This document shows, piece after piece, positions 36,469 through 46,587 of a stretch of DNA of 64,000 nt. The position numbers were made by a program, and so were the translations under genes. Within the stretch, counting starts at the first letter, position 1; the number at the start of each line of letters is the position of its first letter. The stretch covers positions 287,280-351,279 of the forward strand of contig NZ_MBEI01000051.1 in NCBI RefSeq assembly GCF_001953985.1, read 5' to 3'. The stretch comes from Mycobacterium colombiense. GTDB taxonomy: Bacteria > Actinomycetota > Actinomycetes > Mycobacteriales > Mycobacteriaceae. The notes under the pieces were generated by a model. The model was not told where the DNA came from and ran no database searches. It saw nothing but the letters and a program-made list of their open reading frames with translations.

Positions 36469-37395
36469 TCAGCCCTCGTCGCGCAACACGTCCAGCGCGT
36501 GTTGCAGATCGGGCGGGTAGGGGCTGACGATCTCGATCCGCCTGCCGTCGGCCGGATGGGCGAAGGACAGCGAGCGGGCGTGCAGCCATTGACGTTCCAG
36601 CCCAAGCCTTTTCGCGAGCTTGGGGTCGGCGCCGTAGACGAGGTCACCGCAGCACGGGTGATGCAGCGCGGAGAAATGCACCCGAATCTGGTGGGTGCGG
36701 CCGGTTTCCAGGTGCACGTCGAGCAGGCTGGCGGCGACGAACGCCTCCACGGTGTCGTAGTGGGTAAGGCTGTGCCGGCCGTCCTTGGTGACCGCGAACT
36801 TCCACTCGCCGCCGCGATGACGCCCGATCGGCGCGTCGATGGTCCCGCTGGACGGGTCCGGATGTCCTTGCACCAGCGCGTGATAGCGCTTGTCGACGGT
36901 CCGCTGTTTGAACGCCCGCTTGAGCACGGTGTAGGCGCGCTCGGACAGCGCCACCACCATCACGCCGGACGTGCCGACGTCGAGGCGGTGCACGATGCCC
37001 TGCCGCTCGGGCACCCCCGAGGTGGTGATCCGGTAGCCGGCGGCGGCCAGGCCGCCGAGCACCGTGGGCCCGGACCAGCCGACCGACGCGTGCGCGGCCC
37101 CCGCCGCCGGCTTGTCGACCGCGACGATGTCGTCGTCGGAGTACAGGATCGCCATGCCCTCGATGTCGACCGGCGTGTTCTGCAGCGGCGCGGGCGCCTC
37201 AGGCAGCCGCACCTGCAGCCAGGCACCGCCGGTCAGCCGGTCGGACTTGCCGGCCTGGACGCCGTCGAGTTCGACACCGCCGTCCTCGGCGATCGCGGCC
37301 GCCGCGCTGCGCGACAGTCCCAGCAGGCGGGCCAGCCCGGCGTCGACGCGCATGCCCGCCAGTCCCTCCGGGACGGGCATCGAGCGGTCACTCAC
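36469..37395 (-). CDS. RluD-family 23S rRNA pseudouridine synthase
   Basis: This 308-residue RluA/RluD-type enzyme converts uridines of 23S rRNA to pseudouridine. An S4-like RNA-binding region opens it ([20 protein letters not shown]). The catalytic Asp lies in [15 protein letters not shown] (HRLD, near residue 143), and the conserved [12 protein letters not shown] lies near 225. I chose GTG 37395 because it gives the same length as the M. tuberculosis counterpart; ATG 37380 is the alternative. It overlaps the lspA stop by 8 nt, so it is coupled to lspA. Confidence 0.92.
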   Translation of the reverse strand: MSDRSMPVPEGLAGMRVDAGLARLLGLSRSAAAAIAEDGGVELDGVQAGKSDRLTGGAWLQVRLPEAPAPLQNTPVDIEGMAILYSDDDIVAVDKPAAGAAHASVGWSGPTVLGGLAAAGYRITTSGVPERQGIVHRLDVGTSGVMVVALSERAYTVLKRAFKQRTVDKRYHALVQGHPDPSSGTIDAPIGRHRGGEWKFAVTKDGRHSLTHYDTVEAFVAASLLDVHLETGRTHQIRVHFSALHHPCCGDLVYGADPKLAKRLGLERQWLHARSLSFAHPADGRRIEIVSPYPPDLQHALDVLRDEG

Positions 37396-38038
37396 CCGTA
37401 CTGTCCTGGCTGCCGCCCTCGTCCTTGCGCCGGTCGCCGGCGGTGCGCCGACCAACCGAGTCGAAGTCGAACCCGAAGATCGACAGCACCACCAGCAGGA
37501 TGGCGCCGCCGACCACCGAGGGGTCGGCGACGTTGAACACCGGCCACCAGCCGACCGACAGGAAGTCCACGACATGCCCGCGCAGCGGCCCGGGGGCGCG
37601 GAAGAAGCGATCGACCAGATTGCCCATCGCGCCGCCGAGGATCATGCCCAGGCCCACCGCCCACCAGGGTGAGACGAGCCGGCGCCCCATCCAGAAGATG
37701 CCGACCACCACACCGGTCGCGATCAGCGTCAGCACCCAGGTGTAGCCGGTCGCCATCGAGAAGGCCGCACCCGAGTTGCGCACCAGGGTCCAGGTCACCG
37801 TGTCGCCGATGATCGGCACCGGCTGGCCGGGCGGCAGCAGTTTGACGGCCAGGACCTTGGTGACGACGTCGAGGGCCAGGACTATCGCCGCGATCGACAG
37901 CAGCAGCCGTATACGCCGTGGCGCGGGTTGGGCCGGGGCGGCCGTTTCGGGCTCGGGGTCTCGCTCGACCGGGGCGGCCTCACCAGCCTCTTCGGCTGAG
38001 GTCACCGGCTCAGTCGATTTCGTTGGTTCTTCAGGCAC
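37388..38038 (-). CDS. lspA: Lipoprotein signal peptidase LspA
   Basis: This 216-residue type II signal peptidase removes the signal peptide of prolipoproteins after diacylglyceryl transfer. It has a polar N-terminal extension of about 40 residues ([19 protein letters not shown]), then four membrane spans. The catalytic aspartates are in [12 protein letters not shown] (near residue 150) and [11 protein letters not shown] (near 178), with RNSGAAFS (near 96) also conserved. The start is GTG 38038, where the protein reads PEEPTKS as in the family; ATGs just upstream are out of frame. It is divergent from ansA. Confidence 0.95.
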   Translation of the reverse strand: MPEEPTKSTEPVTSAEEAGEAAPVERDPEPETAAPAQPAPRRIRLLLSIAAIVLALDVVTKVLAVKLLPPGQPVPIIGDTVTWTLVRNSGAAFSMATGYTWVLTLIATGVVVGIFWMGRRLVSPWWAVGLGMILGGAMGNLVDRFFRAPGPLRGHVVDFLSVGWWPVFNVADPSVVGGAILLVVLSIFGFDFDSVGRRTAGDRRKDEGGSQDSTGE

Positions 38039-38110
38039 TTCCCCATCATCCCCTACTGCCCCACGCAGGCTAGCGATGTTCGCGCAGGGGCGATGCGCAA
38101 TGATGCCACC

Positions 38111-39049
38111 ATGGCCCGCCTCACCGTGATCGCCACCGGGGGCACGATATCGACCGGCACCGGCGCCGACGGGGTGCACCGGCCGTCGTACAGCGGGTCG
38201 GACCTGACGGCGCCCTTCCGCGAAGAACACGACGTCGACGTCGTTGACCTGCTGGCGGTCGACAGCTCGGAGCTGACGCTGGCCGATTGGGACCGGATCC
38301 GCGACGCGGTGACGGCCGCGGTCGACGGCGGGGCCGACGGTGTGGTGGTGCTGCACGGCACCGACACCATGGAGGAAAGCGCGTTGTGGCTCGATCTCAC
38401 CTATGGGGGCCAGGCCCCGGTCGTGCTGACCGGCGCCATGCGCAGCGCCGACGCCCCCGACGCGGACGGCCCCGCGAATGTGCGTGACGCCCTGACGGTG
38501 GCGGCCAGCCCGGCCGCCCGCGACCTGGGCGTGCTGCTGTGCTTCGCCGGCCGGGTGCTGCAGCCGCTGGGCATGAGCAAGGTGGCCACCGAGGACCTGA
38601 GCGGCTTCACCGGCCGGCTGCTCGGCGGCGTGGCCGGCGACGTGACCCTCACCGGCCCGAAGACCCGCCCGTACGTCGGCGATCTGCGGGCCGACGACGC
38701 GCCGCGCGTCGACATCGTCGCGGCGTACCTGGGCAGCGACGCGGTGGCCCTCGATGCGTGCGTGGCCGCCGGCGCGCGGGGCGTGGTGCTCGAGGCGCTG
38801 GGTTCGGGAAACGCCGGACCCGCGGTGGTCGACGCGGTGCGCCGGCACTGCGGCGACGGGATCGTCGTCGCGGTGTCCACCCGCGTCCCCGGCGGGCGGG
38901 TCGGTGCCAGCTACGGCCCCGGCCACGACATGGCGGCGGCCGGGGCGGTGATGGTGCCGCGGCTGCGACCGCCTCAGGCGCGCGTGCTGCTGATCGCCGC
39001 GCCGGCCGCCGAGCTACCCATCGCCGACGTCGTTGCCCGGTGGGGCTGA
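38111..39049 (+). CDS. ansA: L-asparaginase AnsA
   Basis: This 312-residue type I/II asparaginase hydrolyses asparagine to aspartate and ammonia. It has both catalytic threonine motifs: ATGGTIST (near residue 10) and [15 protein letters not shown] (near 85). [17 protein letters not shown] and [13 protein letters not shown] follow. The start ATG 38111 places the first threonine motif directly at the N-terminus as in the family; an upstream ATG at 38093 is less likely. There is no signal peptide, so it is predicted cytoplasmic. The 3' end overlaps the convergent dinX by 36 nt. Confidence 0.95.
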   Translation: MARLTVIATGGTISTGTGADGVHRPSYSGSDLTAPFREEHDVDVVDLLAVDSSELTLADWDRIRDAVTAAVDGGADGVVVLHGTDTMEESALWLDLTYGGQAPVVLTGAMRSADAPDADGPANVRDALTVAASPAARDLGVLLCFAGRVLQPLGMSKVATEDLSGFTGRLLGGVAGDVTLTGPKTRPYVGDLRADDAPRVDIVAAYLGSDAVALDACVAAGARGVVLEALGSGNAGPAVVDAVRRHCGDGIVVAVSTRVPGGRVGASYGPGHDMAAAGAVMVPRLRPPQARVLLIAAPAAELPIADVVARWG

Positions 39050-40423
39050 CAGCGCATCGGCCTGCAGCCCCCCGGCGTAATCGGGCCAATCCAGGGAATC
39101 GATCGGGTTGGCGCGCACCAGATCACCGCCGTCGGCGGGAAATGTCCGGGCGGGGCCGGGGCCGGAGCTGCGGGTTTCGAACCGCGCGGTGACCACGCCG
39201 TGGCCCGCGCCCTGCACCCAGCCGTGCCCGAGCTCGCGGTGGGCGACGTCGTCGCCGACCCGCCACCCCGCGGCCTCCGCTGCCTGGGGCCCGGGCCCAT
39301 ACATGGCCTCGGTCGCGGTCTCGACCGACGGTGAATCCGGTTGCGGCGCAGCCAGTTCCAAATCCGGAAACAGCGATTCCTGGCGTACGTCACTGAGCCC
39401 CGAAAAGCCAACGCCGAGAAGGCGAATGGGCCCGATCTCGCGCGGATCGAGCAGTAGCCGGCGGGCCATGCCCACCAGCGCGGCGACCTCGGTGGTGGCA
39501 TAGGGCAGCGTCGCGGACCGGGTCAGCGTGCTCATGTCGGATTTCTTCAGCTTGACGGTGACGGTGCGCGCGCCGCGGCCGTCGCGCAGCAGGCGGTGAT
39601 GGGCGTGCTCGGCGATCGGTTCGATGGCCTCACGCAACTGCTCCAGGCTGGTCAGGTCGGCGGCGAAGGTCGATTCGGAGCTGATCTGCTTGGCCTCGGC
39701 GCGTTCGGCGACCGGGCGGTCGTCGATCCCGCGGGCCAGCCGGTGCAGCGCCGGCCCGATCGTGGCGCCCAGAATGTTGGCCGCCTCGGCCTCGGTCAGT
39801 GCGGCCAGCTCACCGATGGTCTCGATGCCGAGGCGATGCAGCCGCTCCTCGGCGACCGGGCCAATCCCCCACAGCCGGCGCACCGGCAGCCCGCCGAGCA
39901 ACAGCCGCTCTTCGGCGCGGCGCACCACGCGGACCCCGTCGGGCTTGGCCAGCCCGGAGGCGATCTTGGCGATCTGCTTGCCCGAGCCGGCGCCCACCGA
40001 GGCGATCAGGCCGGTCTCGTCGCGGACTTGTCGCCGCAGGTCCTCGCAGAACGCCTCGACGTCCTCGGCGGACGCGCCGGCGAGCTGCGCGGGTTCGCCG
40101 AACCCCTCGTCGAAGGACAACTGCTCGACCACGGGCACCACGGCGCGGATGGTGTCGAAGACGCGCCTGCTGGCCAGCCCGTACACCACGCCGCGCGGCG
40201 GCAGCACCACCGCGTTCACGCCGACCAGCCGGCGGGCCTGATGCATGGGCATGGCCGAGCGCGCCCCGAACACGCGCGCCTCGTAGCTGGCCCCGGCCAC
40301 CACGCCGCGCCCGCCTACACCGCCGACCAGCACCGGGCGCCCGCGCAGCGTCGGGCGGGTGAGTTGCTCGACGGAGGCGAAGAACGCATCCATGTCCAGG
40401 TGCAGCACCCACCGCGACTCCAC
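39014..40423 (-). CDS. dinX: Y-family DNA polymerase IV, DinX type
   Basis: This 469-residue translesion polymerase has the metal-binding [11 protein letters not shown] (residues 9-19) and [10 protein letters not shown], which holds the second acidic pair (near 105). [15 protein letters not shown] (fingers), the [20 protein letters not shown] segment, a little-finger domain ([17 protein letters not shown]) and a PCNA/clamp-binding-like [10 protein letters not shown] (near 375) also appear. A C-terminal extension of about 90 residues follows, typical of mycobacterial DinX. The start is GTG 40423, giving [12 protein letters not shown]. No LexA-type SOS box is visible in the 51-nt gap to the divergent membrane gene. 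Confidence 0.95.
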   Translation of the reverse strand: MESRWVLHLDMDAFFASVEQLTRPTLRGRPVLVGGVGGRGVVAGASYEARVFGARSAMPMHQARRLVGVNAVVLPPRGVVYGLASRRVFDTIRAVVPVVEQLSFDEGFGEPAQLAGASAEDVEAFCEDLRRQVRDETGLIASVGAGSGKQIAKIASGLAKPDGVRVVRRAEERLLLGGLPVRRLWGIGPVAEERLHRLGIETIGELAALTEAEAANILGATIGPALHRLARGIDDRPVAERAEAKQISSESTFAADLTSLEQLREAIEPIAEHAHHRLLRDGRGARTVTVKLKKSDMSTLTRSATLPYATTEVAALVGMARRLLLDPREIGPIRLLGVGFSGLSDVRQESLFPDLELAAPQPDSPSVETATEAMYGPGPQAAEAAGWRVGDDVAHRELGHGWVQGAGHGVVTARFETRSSGPGPARTFPADGGDLVRANPIDSLDWPDYAGGLQADALSAPPGNDVGDG

Positions 40424-40474
40424 ACGCTCGATGCTAGGGCCCACGCGAACCGCCAGTTGGACTAACGTTTTGTC

Positions 40475-40996
40475 ATGGCCATCGGGTCCGGCGACGCGGC
40501 CGTTCCGCAGGGGGGCGCGTCGCCCTCGACGCGATGGGCCCGACTGCGCCATCAATGGAACGAACGCCTGCAACCCGGGGAGCAGACCACGGTGCTGGCC
40601 TGGGCGTCGTTCACCCTCACCTTCGCGGGCCTGCGCGGCCTCACCCACTGGATCCGCGCCGGCCATGGACCCTCCGGTGGCGGTGTGTCGTTGGGCGGCA
40701 AGCACTTTCACCACTACAACATCGGCATCGGGATGCTGGCGACGGTGGCCGGCGTGGGGCTGCGCGGAAGCGAGAAGCAACGGCGGCATCCCGCGGCGGC
40801 GGTGGCGTACGGCGCGGCCAACGCGATGATCGTCGACGAGCTGGCGCTGCTGTTGGACCTCAAGGACGTCTACTGGGCCTCGGATGGCCGCAAGAGCGTG
40901 GACGTTGCGGTTGGCGTGATCGCCACCGGGGCGACGGTGGCTGTAGGCATGCCGTTCTGGCCGCACGCCCACCGGGCGCTGCGGTCCAGCGACTGA
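40475..40996 (+). CDS. Small membrane protein with an HFHHYN motif
   Basis: I do not recognise the function of this 173-residue protein. It has about four hydrophobic segments ([18 protein letters not shown] near residue 40, [14 protein letters not shown] near 85, [15 protein letters not shown] near 115, [18 protein letters not shown] near 142). A conserved-looking [10 protein letters not shown] (near residue 75) and [15 protein letters not shown] suggest a membrane-embedded metal or catalytic site; this is inference. The start ATG at 40475 is divergent from dinX, and it converges with ileS, 14 nt away. Confidence 0.8.
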   Translation: MAIGSGDAAVPQGGASPSTRWARLRHQWNERLQPGEQTTVLAWASFTLTFAGLRGLTHWIRAGHGPSGGGVSLGGKHFHHYNIGIGMLATVAGVGLRGSEKQRRHPAAAVAYGAANAMIVDELALLLDLKDVYWASDGRKSVDVAVGVIATGATVAVGMPFWPHAHRALRSSD

Positions 40997-41010
40997 GCGC
41001 TTCCGGCTAG

Positions 41011-44000
41011 CTATGCCTTGGCGATGCTCACCCGCACGCCGTCGCCGATCTCGGCGCCGTCGGCCGGATCGCCGAATTCGAAGCTGGTGGCCAGGATCTC
41101 GCCCGCGATGAGGTCGCGGTGGGTGCGCGCCCAGTCGGCCCGCTCGCCGGGTACCGCCATCACCACCGAAATCCGGTCGGAGACATCCAAACCCGTCGAC
41201 TTGCGCAGCTCCTGCAGCTCGCGGATCCGGTCCTTGGCCCAGCCTTCGGCCTCGAGTTCCGGGGTCACCGTGCCGTCCAGCACCACCAGCCCCGCCCCGT
41301 CGGGCAGGGCCGCGGTGAATTCCGGATCGGCCGCGACCAGGCGTGAGCTGTATTCCTCGGGTTGCAGCACCGCGGGTCCGGCCGTCAGGGTGCCGTCCGG
41401 ATTGACGACGCCCTCCCCCGCCTTGACCGCCTTGATGGCCGCCTGCACGTCCTTGCCCAGCCGCGGCCCGGCCACCCGCGCGTTGACGGTGAGCTCGAAG
41501 CGGCCGTAGGTGTCGATCGCGTCGGTCAGCTCGACACTCTTCACGTTGAGCTCATCGGCGATCAGGTCGGCGAAGGGCTCCAGTCGCTGCGGATTCTCCA
41601 CCGCCACCGTGAGTTTCGGCAGCGGCAACCGCACCCGCAGCTTCTTGGCCTTGCGCAACGACGACGCGGCCGAGCAGACCTCGCGGACCTGATCCATCGC
41701 GGCGACCAGGTCGGGGTCGGCGGGCACCTCACCGGCCTGCGGCCAATCGGTGAGGTGCACCGACCGCTGCGAAGTCAGGCCGCGCCACACGATCTCGGTC
41801 ACCGACGGAAGCAGCGGCGCGGCCAGCCGCGCGGTCACCTCCAGCACGGTGTGCAAGGTGTCGATGGCGTCGACATCTTCTTCCCAGAACCGCGAACGCG
41901 ACCGGCGCACATACCAGTTCGTCAGCGCCTCGGTGAACTGGCGCAGCTGCTCGCAGGCCCGCGAGATGTCGCAGGTGTCCATCTCGTGGGTCAGGTCGTC
42001 GCGCAGCTCGGCGAGCTTGGCCAGGATGTAGCGGTCCAGCACCTGCGTCGAATCGGTGCGCCACGTACCGACTTTGGGCGCGTAGAGGGCCAGGAAGCTG
42101 TAGGCGTTCCAGAACGGCAGCAGCACCTGGCGCACCCCCTCGCGGATGCCCTGCTCGGTGACGATGAGATTGCCCCCCCGCAGGATCGGCGAGGCCATCA
42201 GGAACCAGCGCATGGCGTCGGAGCCGTCGCGATCGAACACCTCGCTGACATCGGGATAGTTGCGCAGCGACTTGCTCATCTTCTGGCCGTCGGATCCCAG
42301 CACGATGCCATGTGCCACACAGGTTTTGAAGGCGGGACGGTCGAAGAGCGCGGTAGCCAGCACGTGCAGGGTGTAGAACCAGCCGCGGGTCTGCCCGATG
42401 TACTCGACGATGAAGTCGCCCGGGTAATGGCCGTCGAACCAGTCGGCATTCTCGAACGGGAAATGCACCTGCGCATACGGCATGGACCCCGAGTCGAACC
42501 ACACGTCGAGCACGTCGGGGATGCGGCGCATCGTGCTGGCCCCGGTCGGGTCGTCGGGGTTTGGCCGGGTCAGCTCGTCGATGAAGGGCCGGTGCAGGTT
42601 GGTGGGCCGCACCCCGAAGTCGCGTTCGAGCTCGTCGAGGCTGCCGTAGGCGTCGATCCGCGGGTAGGCGGGATCGTCTGACTTCCACACCGGAATCGGG
42701 GTGCCCCAGTAGCGGTTTCGCGAGATCGACCAGTCGCGGGCGCCCTGCAGCCACTTGCCGAACTGGCCGTCCTTGACATGCTCGGGATACCAGGTGATCT
42801 GCTGGTTGAGTTCGACCATCCGATCCCGGAATTCGGTGACCGCGACGAACCACGAGGACACCGCCCGATAGATCAGCGGGTTGCGGCAGCGCCAGCAGTG
42901 CGGGTAGGGATGCTCGTAGGTTTCGTGGCGCAGCAGCACCGCGCCGTTGGCCGCGGCCGGGCCGCTGCCGTTCTTCAGGTCGCGGATGATGTGCGGGTTG
43001 GCGTCAAAGACGTGCTGCCCCTGGTAATCCGGGACCGTGGCGTCGAAGCGCCCCTTGGAATCGACCGGGGTGACCGGGGTGATGCCGACCTGGTCGGTGG
43101 TCGCCATGTCGTCCTCGCCGTAGGCCGGCGCCATGTGCACGATGCCGGTACCGTCCTCGGTGGTGACGAACTCACCGGGCAGCACCTGAAATGCGTTGTC
43201 CGTATCCATGAAGTACGGGAACGGCGGCAGGTAGCGGGTGCCGAGCAGGTCGGCGCCGCGGTGGGTGGCCAGCACCTCGGGTTCGTCCCCCAACTCGCGC
43301 GCGTAGGCGGCCAGCCGCGGCTCGGCCAGGACGAAACGCTTGCCGTGGGCCTCGACCTCGACGTAGGTCACGTCGGGGTTGACGGCGACGGCCAGGTTGG
43401 ACGGCAGGGTCCACGGCGTCGTCGTCCACACCAACAGATGCGCGCCATCCAAGTCGCCGCCGGTGACTTTGAATCCCACCGTCAGCGCGGGGTCCTGGCG
43501 GCTCTGGTACACGTCGTCGTCCATCCGCAATTCGTGGTTGGACAGCGGGGTTTCGTCGCGCCAGCAGTAGGGCAACACCCGGTAGCCCTCGTAGGCCAGG
43601 CCCTTGTCCCAGAGCTGTTTGAACGCCCAGATCACCGACTCCATGTAGGGCAGGTCCAGCGTCTTGTAGTCGTTGTCGAAGTCGACCCAGCGCGCCTGGC
43701 GGGTGACGTAGGCCTGCCATTCGTCGGTGTAGCGCAGCACCGAGGCGCGGCAGGCGTCGTTGAACGCGGCGATGCCCATGTCGTCGATCTGCGATTTGTC
43801 GGTGATGCCCAGCTGGCGCTCGACTTCGAGCTCGGCCGGCAGCCCGTGGGTGTCCCAGCCGAAGCGGCGCTCCACCTTGTAGCCGCGCATGGTGCGGTAG
43901 CGCGGGACGATGTCCTTGACGTAGCCGGTGAGCAGGTGCCCGTAGTGCGGCAGCCCGTTGGCGAACGGCGGGCCGTCGTAGAACACGTATTCCGGCGCGC

Positions 44001-44172
44001 CGTCACGGCGGGCGATGCTGGCCCGGAAGGTGTCGTCGCGGGCCCAGTAGTCCAGCACCTCCAGCTCGAGCGCCGGGAAGTCGGGCGCTCCGCCAGCCGG
44101 CTTGGGGTAGGCCTGGACGGAGTCCACCGGCTGAGCCTCGAGGTCAGCTTCGGGGCCGGGTGTATCGGTCAC
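41011..44172 (-). CDS. ileS: Isoleucyl-tRNA synthetase IleS
   Basis: This class I tRNA synthetase of about 1053 residues charges tRNA-Ile. It shows the HIGH motif as HYGH in [14 protein letters not shown] (near residue 80), KMSKS in [12 protein letters not shown] (near 630), the editing domain and a long C-terminal anticodon-binding part of the eukaryote-like IleRS2 type. I chose GTG 44172 over GTG 44196. AGGAG lies 12 nt upstream of 44172, no ribosome site precedes 44196, and the family starts near TDTPGPE. Expression is under the T-box leader just upstream. Confidence 0.95.
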   Translation of the reverse strand: MTDTPGPEADLEAQPVDSVQAYPKPAGGAPDFPALELEVLDYWARDDTFRASIARRDGAPEYVFYDGPPFANGLPHYGHLLTGYVKDIVPRYRTMRGYKVERRFGWDTHGLPAELEVERQLGITDKSQIDDMGIAAFNDACRASVLRYTDEWQAYVTRQARWVDFDNDYKTLDLPYMESVIWAFKQLWDKGLAYEGYRVLPYCWRDETPLSNHELRMDDDVYQSRQDPALTVGFKVTGGDLDGAHLLVWTTTPWTLPSNLAVAVNPDVTYVEVEAHGKRFVLAEPRLAAYARELGDEPEVLATHRGADLLGTRYLPPFPYFMDTDNAFQVLPGEFVTTEDGTGIVHMAPAYGEDDMATTDQVGITPVTPVDSKGRFDATVPDYQGQHVFDANPHIIRDLKNGSGPAAANGAVLLRHETYEHPYPHCWRCRNPLIYRAVSSWFVAVTEFRDRMVELNQQITWYPEHVKDGQFGKWLQGARDWSISRNRYWGTPIPVWKSDDPAYPRIDAYGSLDELERDFGVRPTNLHRPFIDELTRPNPDDPTGASTMRRIPDVLDVWFDSGSMPYAQVHFPFENADWFDGHYPGDFIVEYIGQTRGWFYTLHVLATALFDRPAFKTCVAHGIVLGSDGQKMSKSLRNYPDVSEVFDRDGSDAMRWFLMASPILRGGNLIVTEQGIREGVRQVLLPFWNAYSFLALYAPKVGTWRTDSTQVLDRYILAKLAELRDDLTHEMDTCDISRACEQLRQFTEALTNWYVRRSRSRFWEEDVDAIDTLHTVLEVTARLAAPLLPSVTEIVWRGLTSQRSVHLTDWPQAGEVPADPDLVAAMDQVREVCSAASSLRKAKKLRVRLPLPKLTVAVENPQRLEPFADLIADELNVKSVELTDAIDTYGRFELTVNARVAGPRLGKDVQAAIKAVKAGEGVVNPDGTLTAGPAVLQPEEYSSRLVAADPEFTAALPDGAGLVVLDGTVTPELEAEGWAKDRIRELQELRKSTGLDVSDRISVVMAVPGERADWARTHRDLIAGEILATSFEFGDPADGAEIGDGVRVSIAKA

Positions 44173-44196
44173 GATGCGCGTTGTCTCCTGTGCCAC

Positions 44197-44375
44197 GGTG
44201 CAAACCGGGGACGACGACGCGCTGGCTGCGCGAGCGCCGCGGTACCACCCCGCTTGCCGCGCTTTCGCGTGGCCGCTCGATGACGGCTGTGACGGGCCTA
44301 CCCGTTCGGTTCTACTGAGCCAGGACGGCTGTTCTTCCGAAGGCTCCCCGGTGATGGCCGGATCGACGCCAGTAG
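44197..44375 (-). promoter_or_regulatory. ileS T-box riboswitch with short stem I
   Basis: On the minus strand the T-box motif TGGTACCGCGG lies at 44247-44237, where it would pair with the acceptor end of uncharged tRNA-Ile. A specifier-like ATC, the isoleucine codon, is at 44355-44353 in GGCCATCACCGGGGAGCC, followed by TTCGGAAGAAC. This short stem I form is the one found before ileS in actinobacteria, where control is thought to act on translation. A possible -10, TAGAAT, lies at 44385-44380. The ribosome site for ileS is about 50 nt after the T-box motif. Confidence 0.9.
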
Positions 44376-44409
44376 ATCGATTCTACGAAGACCCGCAAAT
44401 CCGGGTGCA

Positions 44410-44465
44410 CTCCAAGGGGTCGCCAAGGCGCAGAGCTACGTCTGCGGCCAGGCGGCCCCTTGGAG
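44410..44465. terminator. Large symmetrical hairpin between Rv1535-like gene and T-box
   Basis: CTCCAAGGGG (44410-44419) pairs with CCCCTTGGAG (44456-44465). Inside, CGCC (44421-44424) pairs with GGCG (44451-44454), and CGCAGA (44429-44434) pairs with TCTGCG (44441-44446), giving 20 base pairs around a 6-nt loop with a small internal bulge. It lies 35 nt after the Rv1535-like stop and before the T-box. It could end or stabilise the upstream message; no T-tract is present. Confidence 0.6.
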
Positions 44466-44499
44466 CCACGGTTTTTCGACGTCCATCGAAGTTCGGCTT

Positions 44500-44751
44500 T
44501 CAGGCCCGGACTTCGAGGACGCCAACCCGCCACAGCGCGGCGTACACGTGACGCAGCGGGACGCTCAGCAGACGGGCGGCGCCGTCGACCAGCGGGTCGC
44601 TCCCGGCGCCGAACGGTGCGTTGCCGGACGGGCGGCGGGCCTTGGCCGCGGGAGCCTGGGCGGGCGCCGGGATCGTGTCGGTGTCGCGCACCACGGTCAG
44701 CGTGGGGGCGGGAGCTACGGTGAGCACTTCGTCGTAGAAAGCTGCGGTCAT
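44500..44751 (-). CDS. Small Rv1535-type protein behind an M-box leader
   Basis: This 83-residue protein starts MTAAFYDEVLTVAPAPTL. It has a Pro/Ala-rich middle (PAPAQAPAAKARRPSG) and ends LSVPLRHVYAALWRVGVLEVRA. It matches the position and type of Rv1535, which sits between ileS and a M-box in M. tuberculosis. Its function is unknown. Two ATGs occur in a row (44754, 44751). AGGAGG lies 2 nt before the first and 5 nt before the second, so the second is preferred. It is likely induced by low magnesium through the M-box upstream. Confidence 0.85.
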   Translation of the reverse strand: MTAAFYDEVLTVAPAPTLTVVRDTDTIPAPAQAPAAKARRPSGNAPFGAGSDPLVDGAARLLSVPLRHVYAALWRVGVLEVRA

Positions 44752-44842
44752 CATCGCCTCCTAAAGGGGAGATCCAACGGGGGACTGACTGGGCTGATGT
44801 GTCCCATCCCGTGTGATCTCAAAACGCTTGGGCGATAACCAC

Positions 44843-44926
44843 TTAGCGTTGCGACGACGCGCGCCGGAGACCGGATCGGGACGAAACACAGTTCGGACTT
44901 CGGTCCGGACTATCGCTAGAACTCAT
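44843..44926 (-). CDS. Short ORF in the M-box leader
   Basis: A 27-codon frame starts at ATG 44926 and stops at 44843, beginning MSSSDSPDRSPNC and rich in Ser and Arg. It is preceded by a strong ribosome site, GAGGAGGTGAG, 6-8 nt before the ATG. It lies after the M-box and 91 nt before the Rv1535-like start. It may be a leader peptide whose translation affects the downstream gene. The GAGGTG of its ribosome site is complementary to CACCTC at the 5' end of the M-box, which is a possible link between ligand binding and its translation. Confidence 0.5.
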   Translation of the reverse strand: MSSSDSPDRSPNCVSSRSGLRRASSQR

Positions 44927-45019
44927 GTGTCCCTCACCTCCTCGCGGTCACGACGCATGCGCGGGCCGCATGCAATCTATGCGCAGCAAAGGAGCAGAAC
45001 CCGACGACCGTCGGAGATC

Positions 45020-45204
45020 CGCACCCCACTCGTCAGAGCTTCGGCACCACACGACGTGTCCTGGCCCGGGAAAACAATCCGAGCCGGAAGCCACCTGGGC
45101 TCAACCCTTAAGCCGGGAGGAGCTGTCCTGACCCGGGGCGTCTTTCGACGTTCGGGGTCAGTGGCCTGTATTCGTGTAGACGCCTCACCTAACGAGGTGC
45201 TTAC
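45020..45204 (-). promoter_or_regulatory. M-box (ykoK-type) magnesium riboswitch
   Basis: The minus strand reads GCACCTCGTTAGGTGAGG, then ACAGGCCACTGACCCCGAAC (near 45160) and GTCGAAAGACGCC, a set of conserved M-box elements in the correct order. M-boxes bind Mg2+ and lower expression of the downstream gene when magnesium is ample. I recall such elements before Rv1535 and before the PE20 operon in M. tuberculosis. The 3' boundary is approximate. Confidence 0.9.
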
Positions 45205-45211
45205 CCGACCG

Positions 45212-45240
45212 ATGATGCACGACGGCACTGACGCGGTCAA
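45212..45240 (-). promoter_or_regulatory. Promoter of the M-box transcript
   Basis: On the minus strand a -35 TTGACC (45240-45235) and a -10 CATCAT (45217-45212) are separated by exactly 17 nt. This puts the start about 8-10 nt before the M-box. The rest of the gap up to 45386 shows only a 12-bp palindrome GCGCATATGCGC (45323-45334) and no gene. Confidence 0.55.
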
Positions 45241-45386
45241 ATCCCTGGATAGCGTGTCCGAGATTCTGTACGCATTCATGAGGGGCGCACACAGCATTCG
45301 GCCAGCTTCACCGCGCCGAGCTGCGCATATGCGCGCCAGCCGTCAGGAATCCGTCAATTCCGCGCAGTTGGCCCGGCCGCGGCGAA

Positions 45387-46511
45387 TCACTTCTCGACCA
45401 GGCCGTCGAGCCGGCCGATGGTGTCGATGAACTCCTCGACCATGTCCAGCACCACCGAACGCGTCGGGCGGACCCGGTCGAGCGAGCCCACCACCTGCCC
45501 GACGAAGTAGGTGGCCAGCTCACGCGCCTTGGCGCCCTGGTGGGCGGCGGCCTGGTTGATGCGCACCTGCGGCTCGGTGATCAGCGCTGTCTGCAACGGC
45601 ATGCCCAGCGGCTCCGGGTTTTCCGGCCGCTCCCACTCGTCGGTCCAGGCCGTGCGCAGCATCCGCGCCGGCTTGCCCGTCATCGAGCGCGACCGCACCG
45701 TGTCCGACGAGCTGGCGGCCAGGAACTTCTCCTTGACCACGGGCACCGTCTCGGCCTCTTCGGTGGTCAGCCACACCGAGCCGCACCACACGCCCTCGGC
45801 GCCCAGGGCCAGCGCCGCGGCGATCTGCCGCCCGCGGGCGATCCCGCCGGCGGCGAGGACGGGTACCGGCGCCACCGCGTCGACGACCTCGGGCACCAGG
45901 ACCATGGTCGCCACCTCGCCGGTGTGGCCGCCCGCCTCGGTGCCCTGGGCGACGATCAGGTCGACGCCCGCGGCGGCGTGCCGTTGCGCGTGCCGGGTGG
46001 TGCCGGCCAGCGCGGCCACCAGCACGTCGCGGTCGTGCGCGCGTTCGACGAGGTCCGCCGGGGGCGGGCCGAGCGCGCTGGCGATCAGCCGGATGTTGTT
46101 GGAGAAGGCGACGTCGAGCAGCGGCTCATACGTCTTGGGCGAGATGTTCAGGCCACCCAGCCAGGCGCGGGGCTCCTCGGCGCTCGCGGTGACGCCGTAG
46201 CGGGCCAGCAGGTCGTCGACGAACGCGCGATGTTCGTCGGGCAGCAGGGTGCGGGCCTGGGTGGTGTCGATGCCGCCTTGCTCGGCGCCGACGTATTTGG
46301 GCGGCAGCAGCAGGTCGACTCCGTAGGGCTTACCGCCGGTCTGTTCCTCGATCCAGGTCAGCTCGCTCTGCAGGCGTTGGGGGCTGTGCGCGGTGGCGCC
46401 CAGGATGCCGAAGCCGCCCGCATTGGTCACCGCCGCCACCACGTCGCGGCAGTGGCTGAAGGCGCAGATCGGGAATTCGACTCCGAGCATCTCGGCGACC
46501 CTGGTTCTCAT
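45387..46511 (-). CDS. Nitronate monooxygenase/enoyl reductase-like flavoprotein, Rv1533-like
   Basis: This 374-residue FMN protein has the TIM-barrel 2-nitropropane dioxygenase pattern: FPICAFSHCRDVVAAVTNAGG (near residue 14), a DLIVAQGTEAGGHTGEVATM segment (GXXXGGHTG, near 185) and VPVLAAGGIARGRQIAAALA (near 218), followed by GAEGVWCGSVWL. It probably oxidises a nitronate or reduces an enone; the substrate is not known. It starts at ATG 46511, 76 nt after the CMD-family gene on the same strand. Confidence 0.9.
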   Translation of the reverse strand: MRTRVAEMLGVEFPICAFSHCRDVVAAVTNAGGFGILGATAHSPQRLQSELTWIEEQTGGKPYGVDLLLPPKYVGAEQGGIDTTQARTLLPDEHRAFVDDLLARYGVTASAEEPRAWLGGLNISPKTYEPLLDVAFSNNIRLIASALGPPPADLVERAHDRDVLVAALAGTTRHAQRHAAAGVDLIVAQGTEAGGHTGEVATMVLVPEVVDAVAPVPVLAAGGIARGRQIAAALALGAEGVWCGSVWLTTEEAETVPVVKEKFLAASSSDTVRSRSMTGKPARMLRTAWTDEWERPENPEPLGMPLQTALITEPQVRINQAAAHQGAKARELATYFVGQVVGSLDRVRPTRSVVLDMVEEFIDTIGRLDGLVEK

Positions 46512-46587
46512 TGCCCGACGCTAAGAGTTATCGACTGCTAAGTCAATCGGCTACGGCGCGTGGGCAACTCAGGTGTGCGCGCCGGCG

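Noticed and set aside
40424..40474. LexA/SOS box upstream of dinX
   Set aside because: No TCGAAC-type palindrome is present in the gap.
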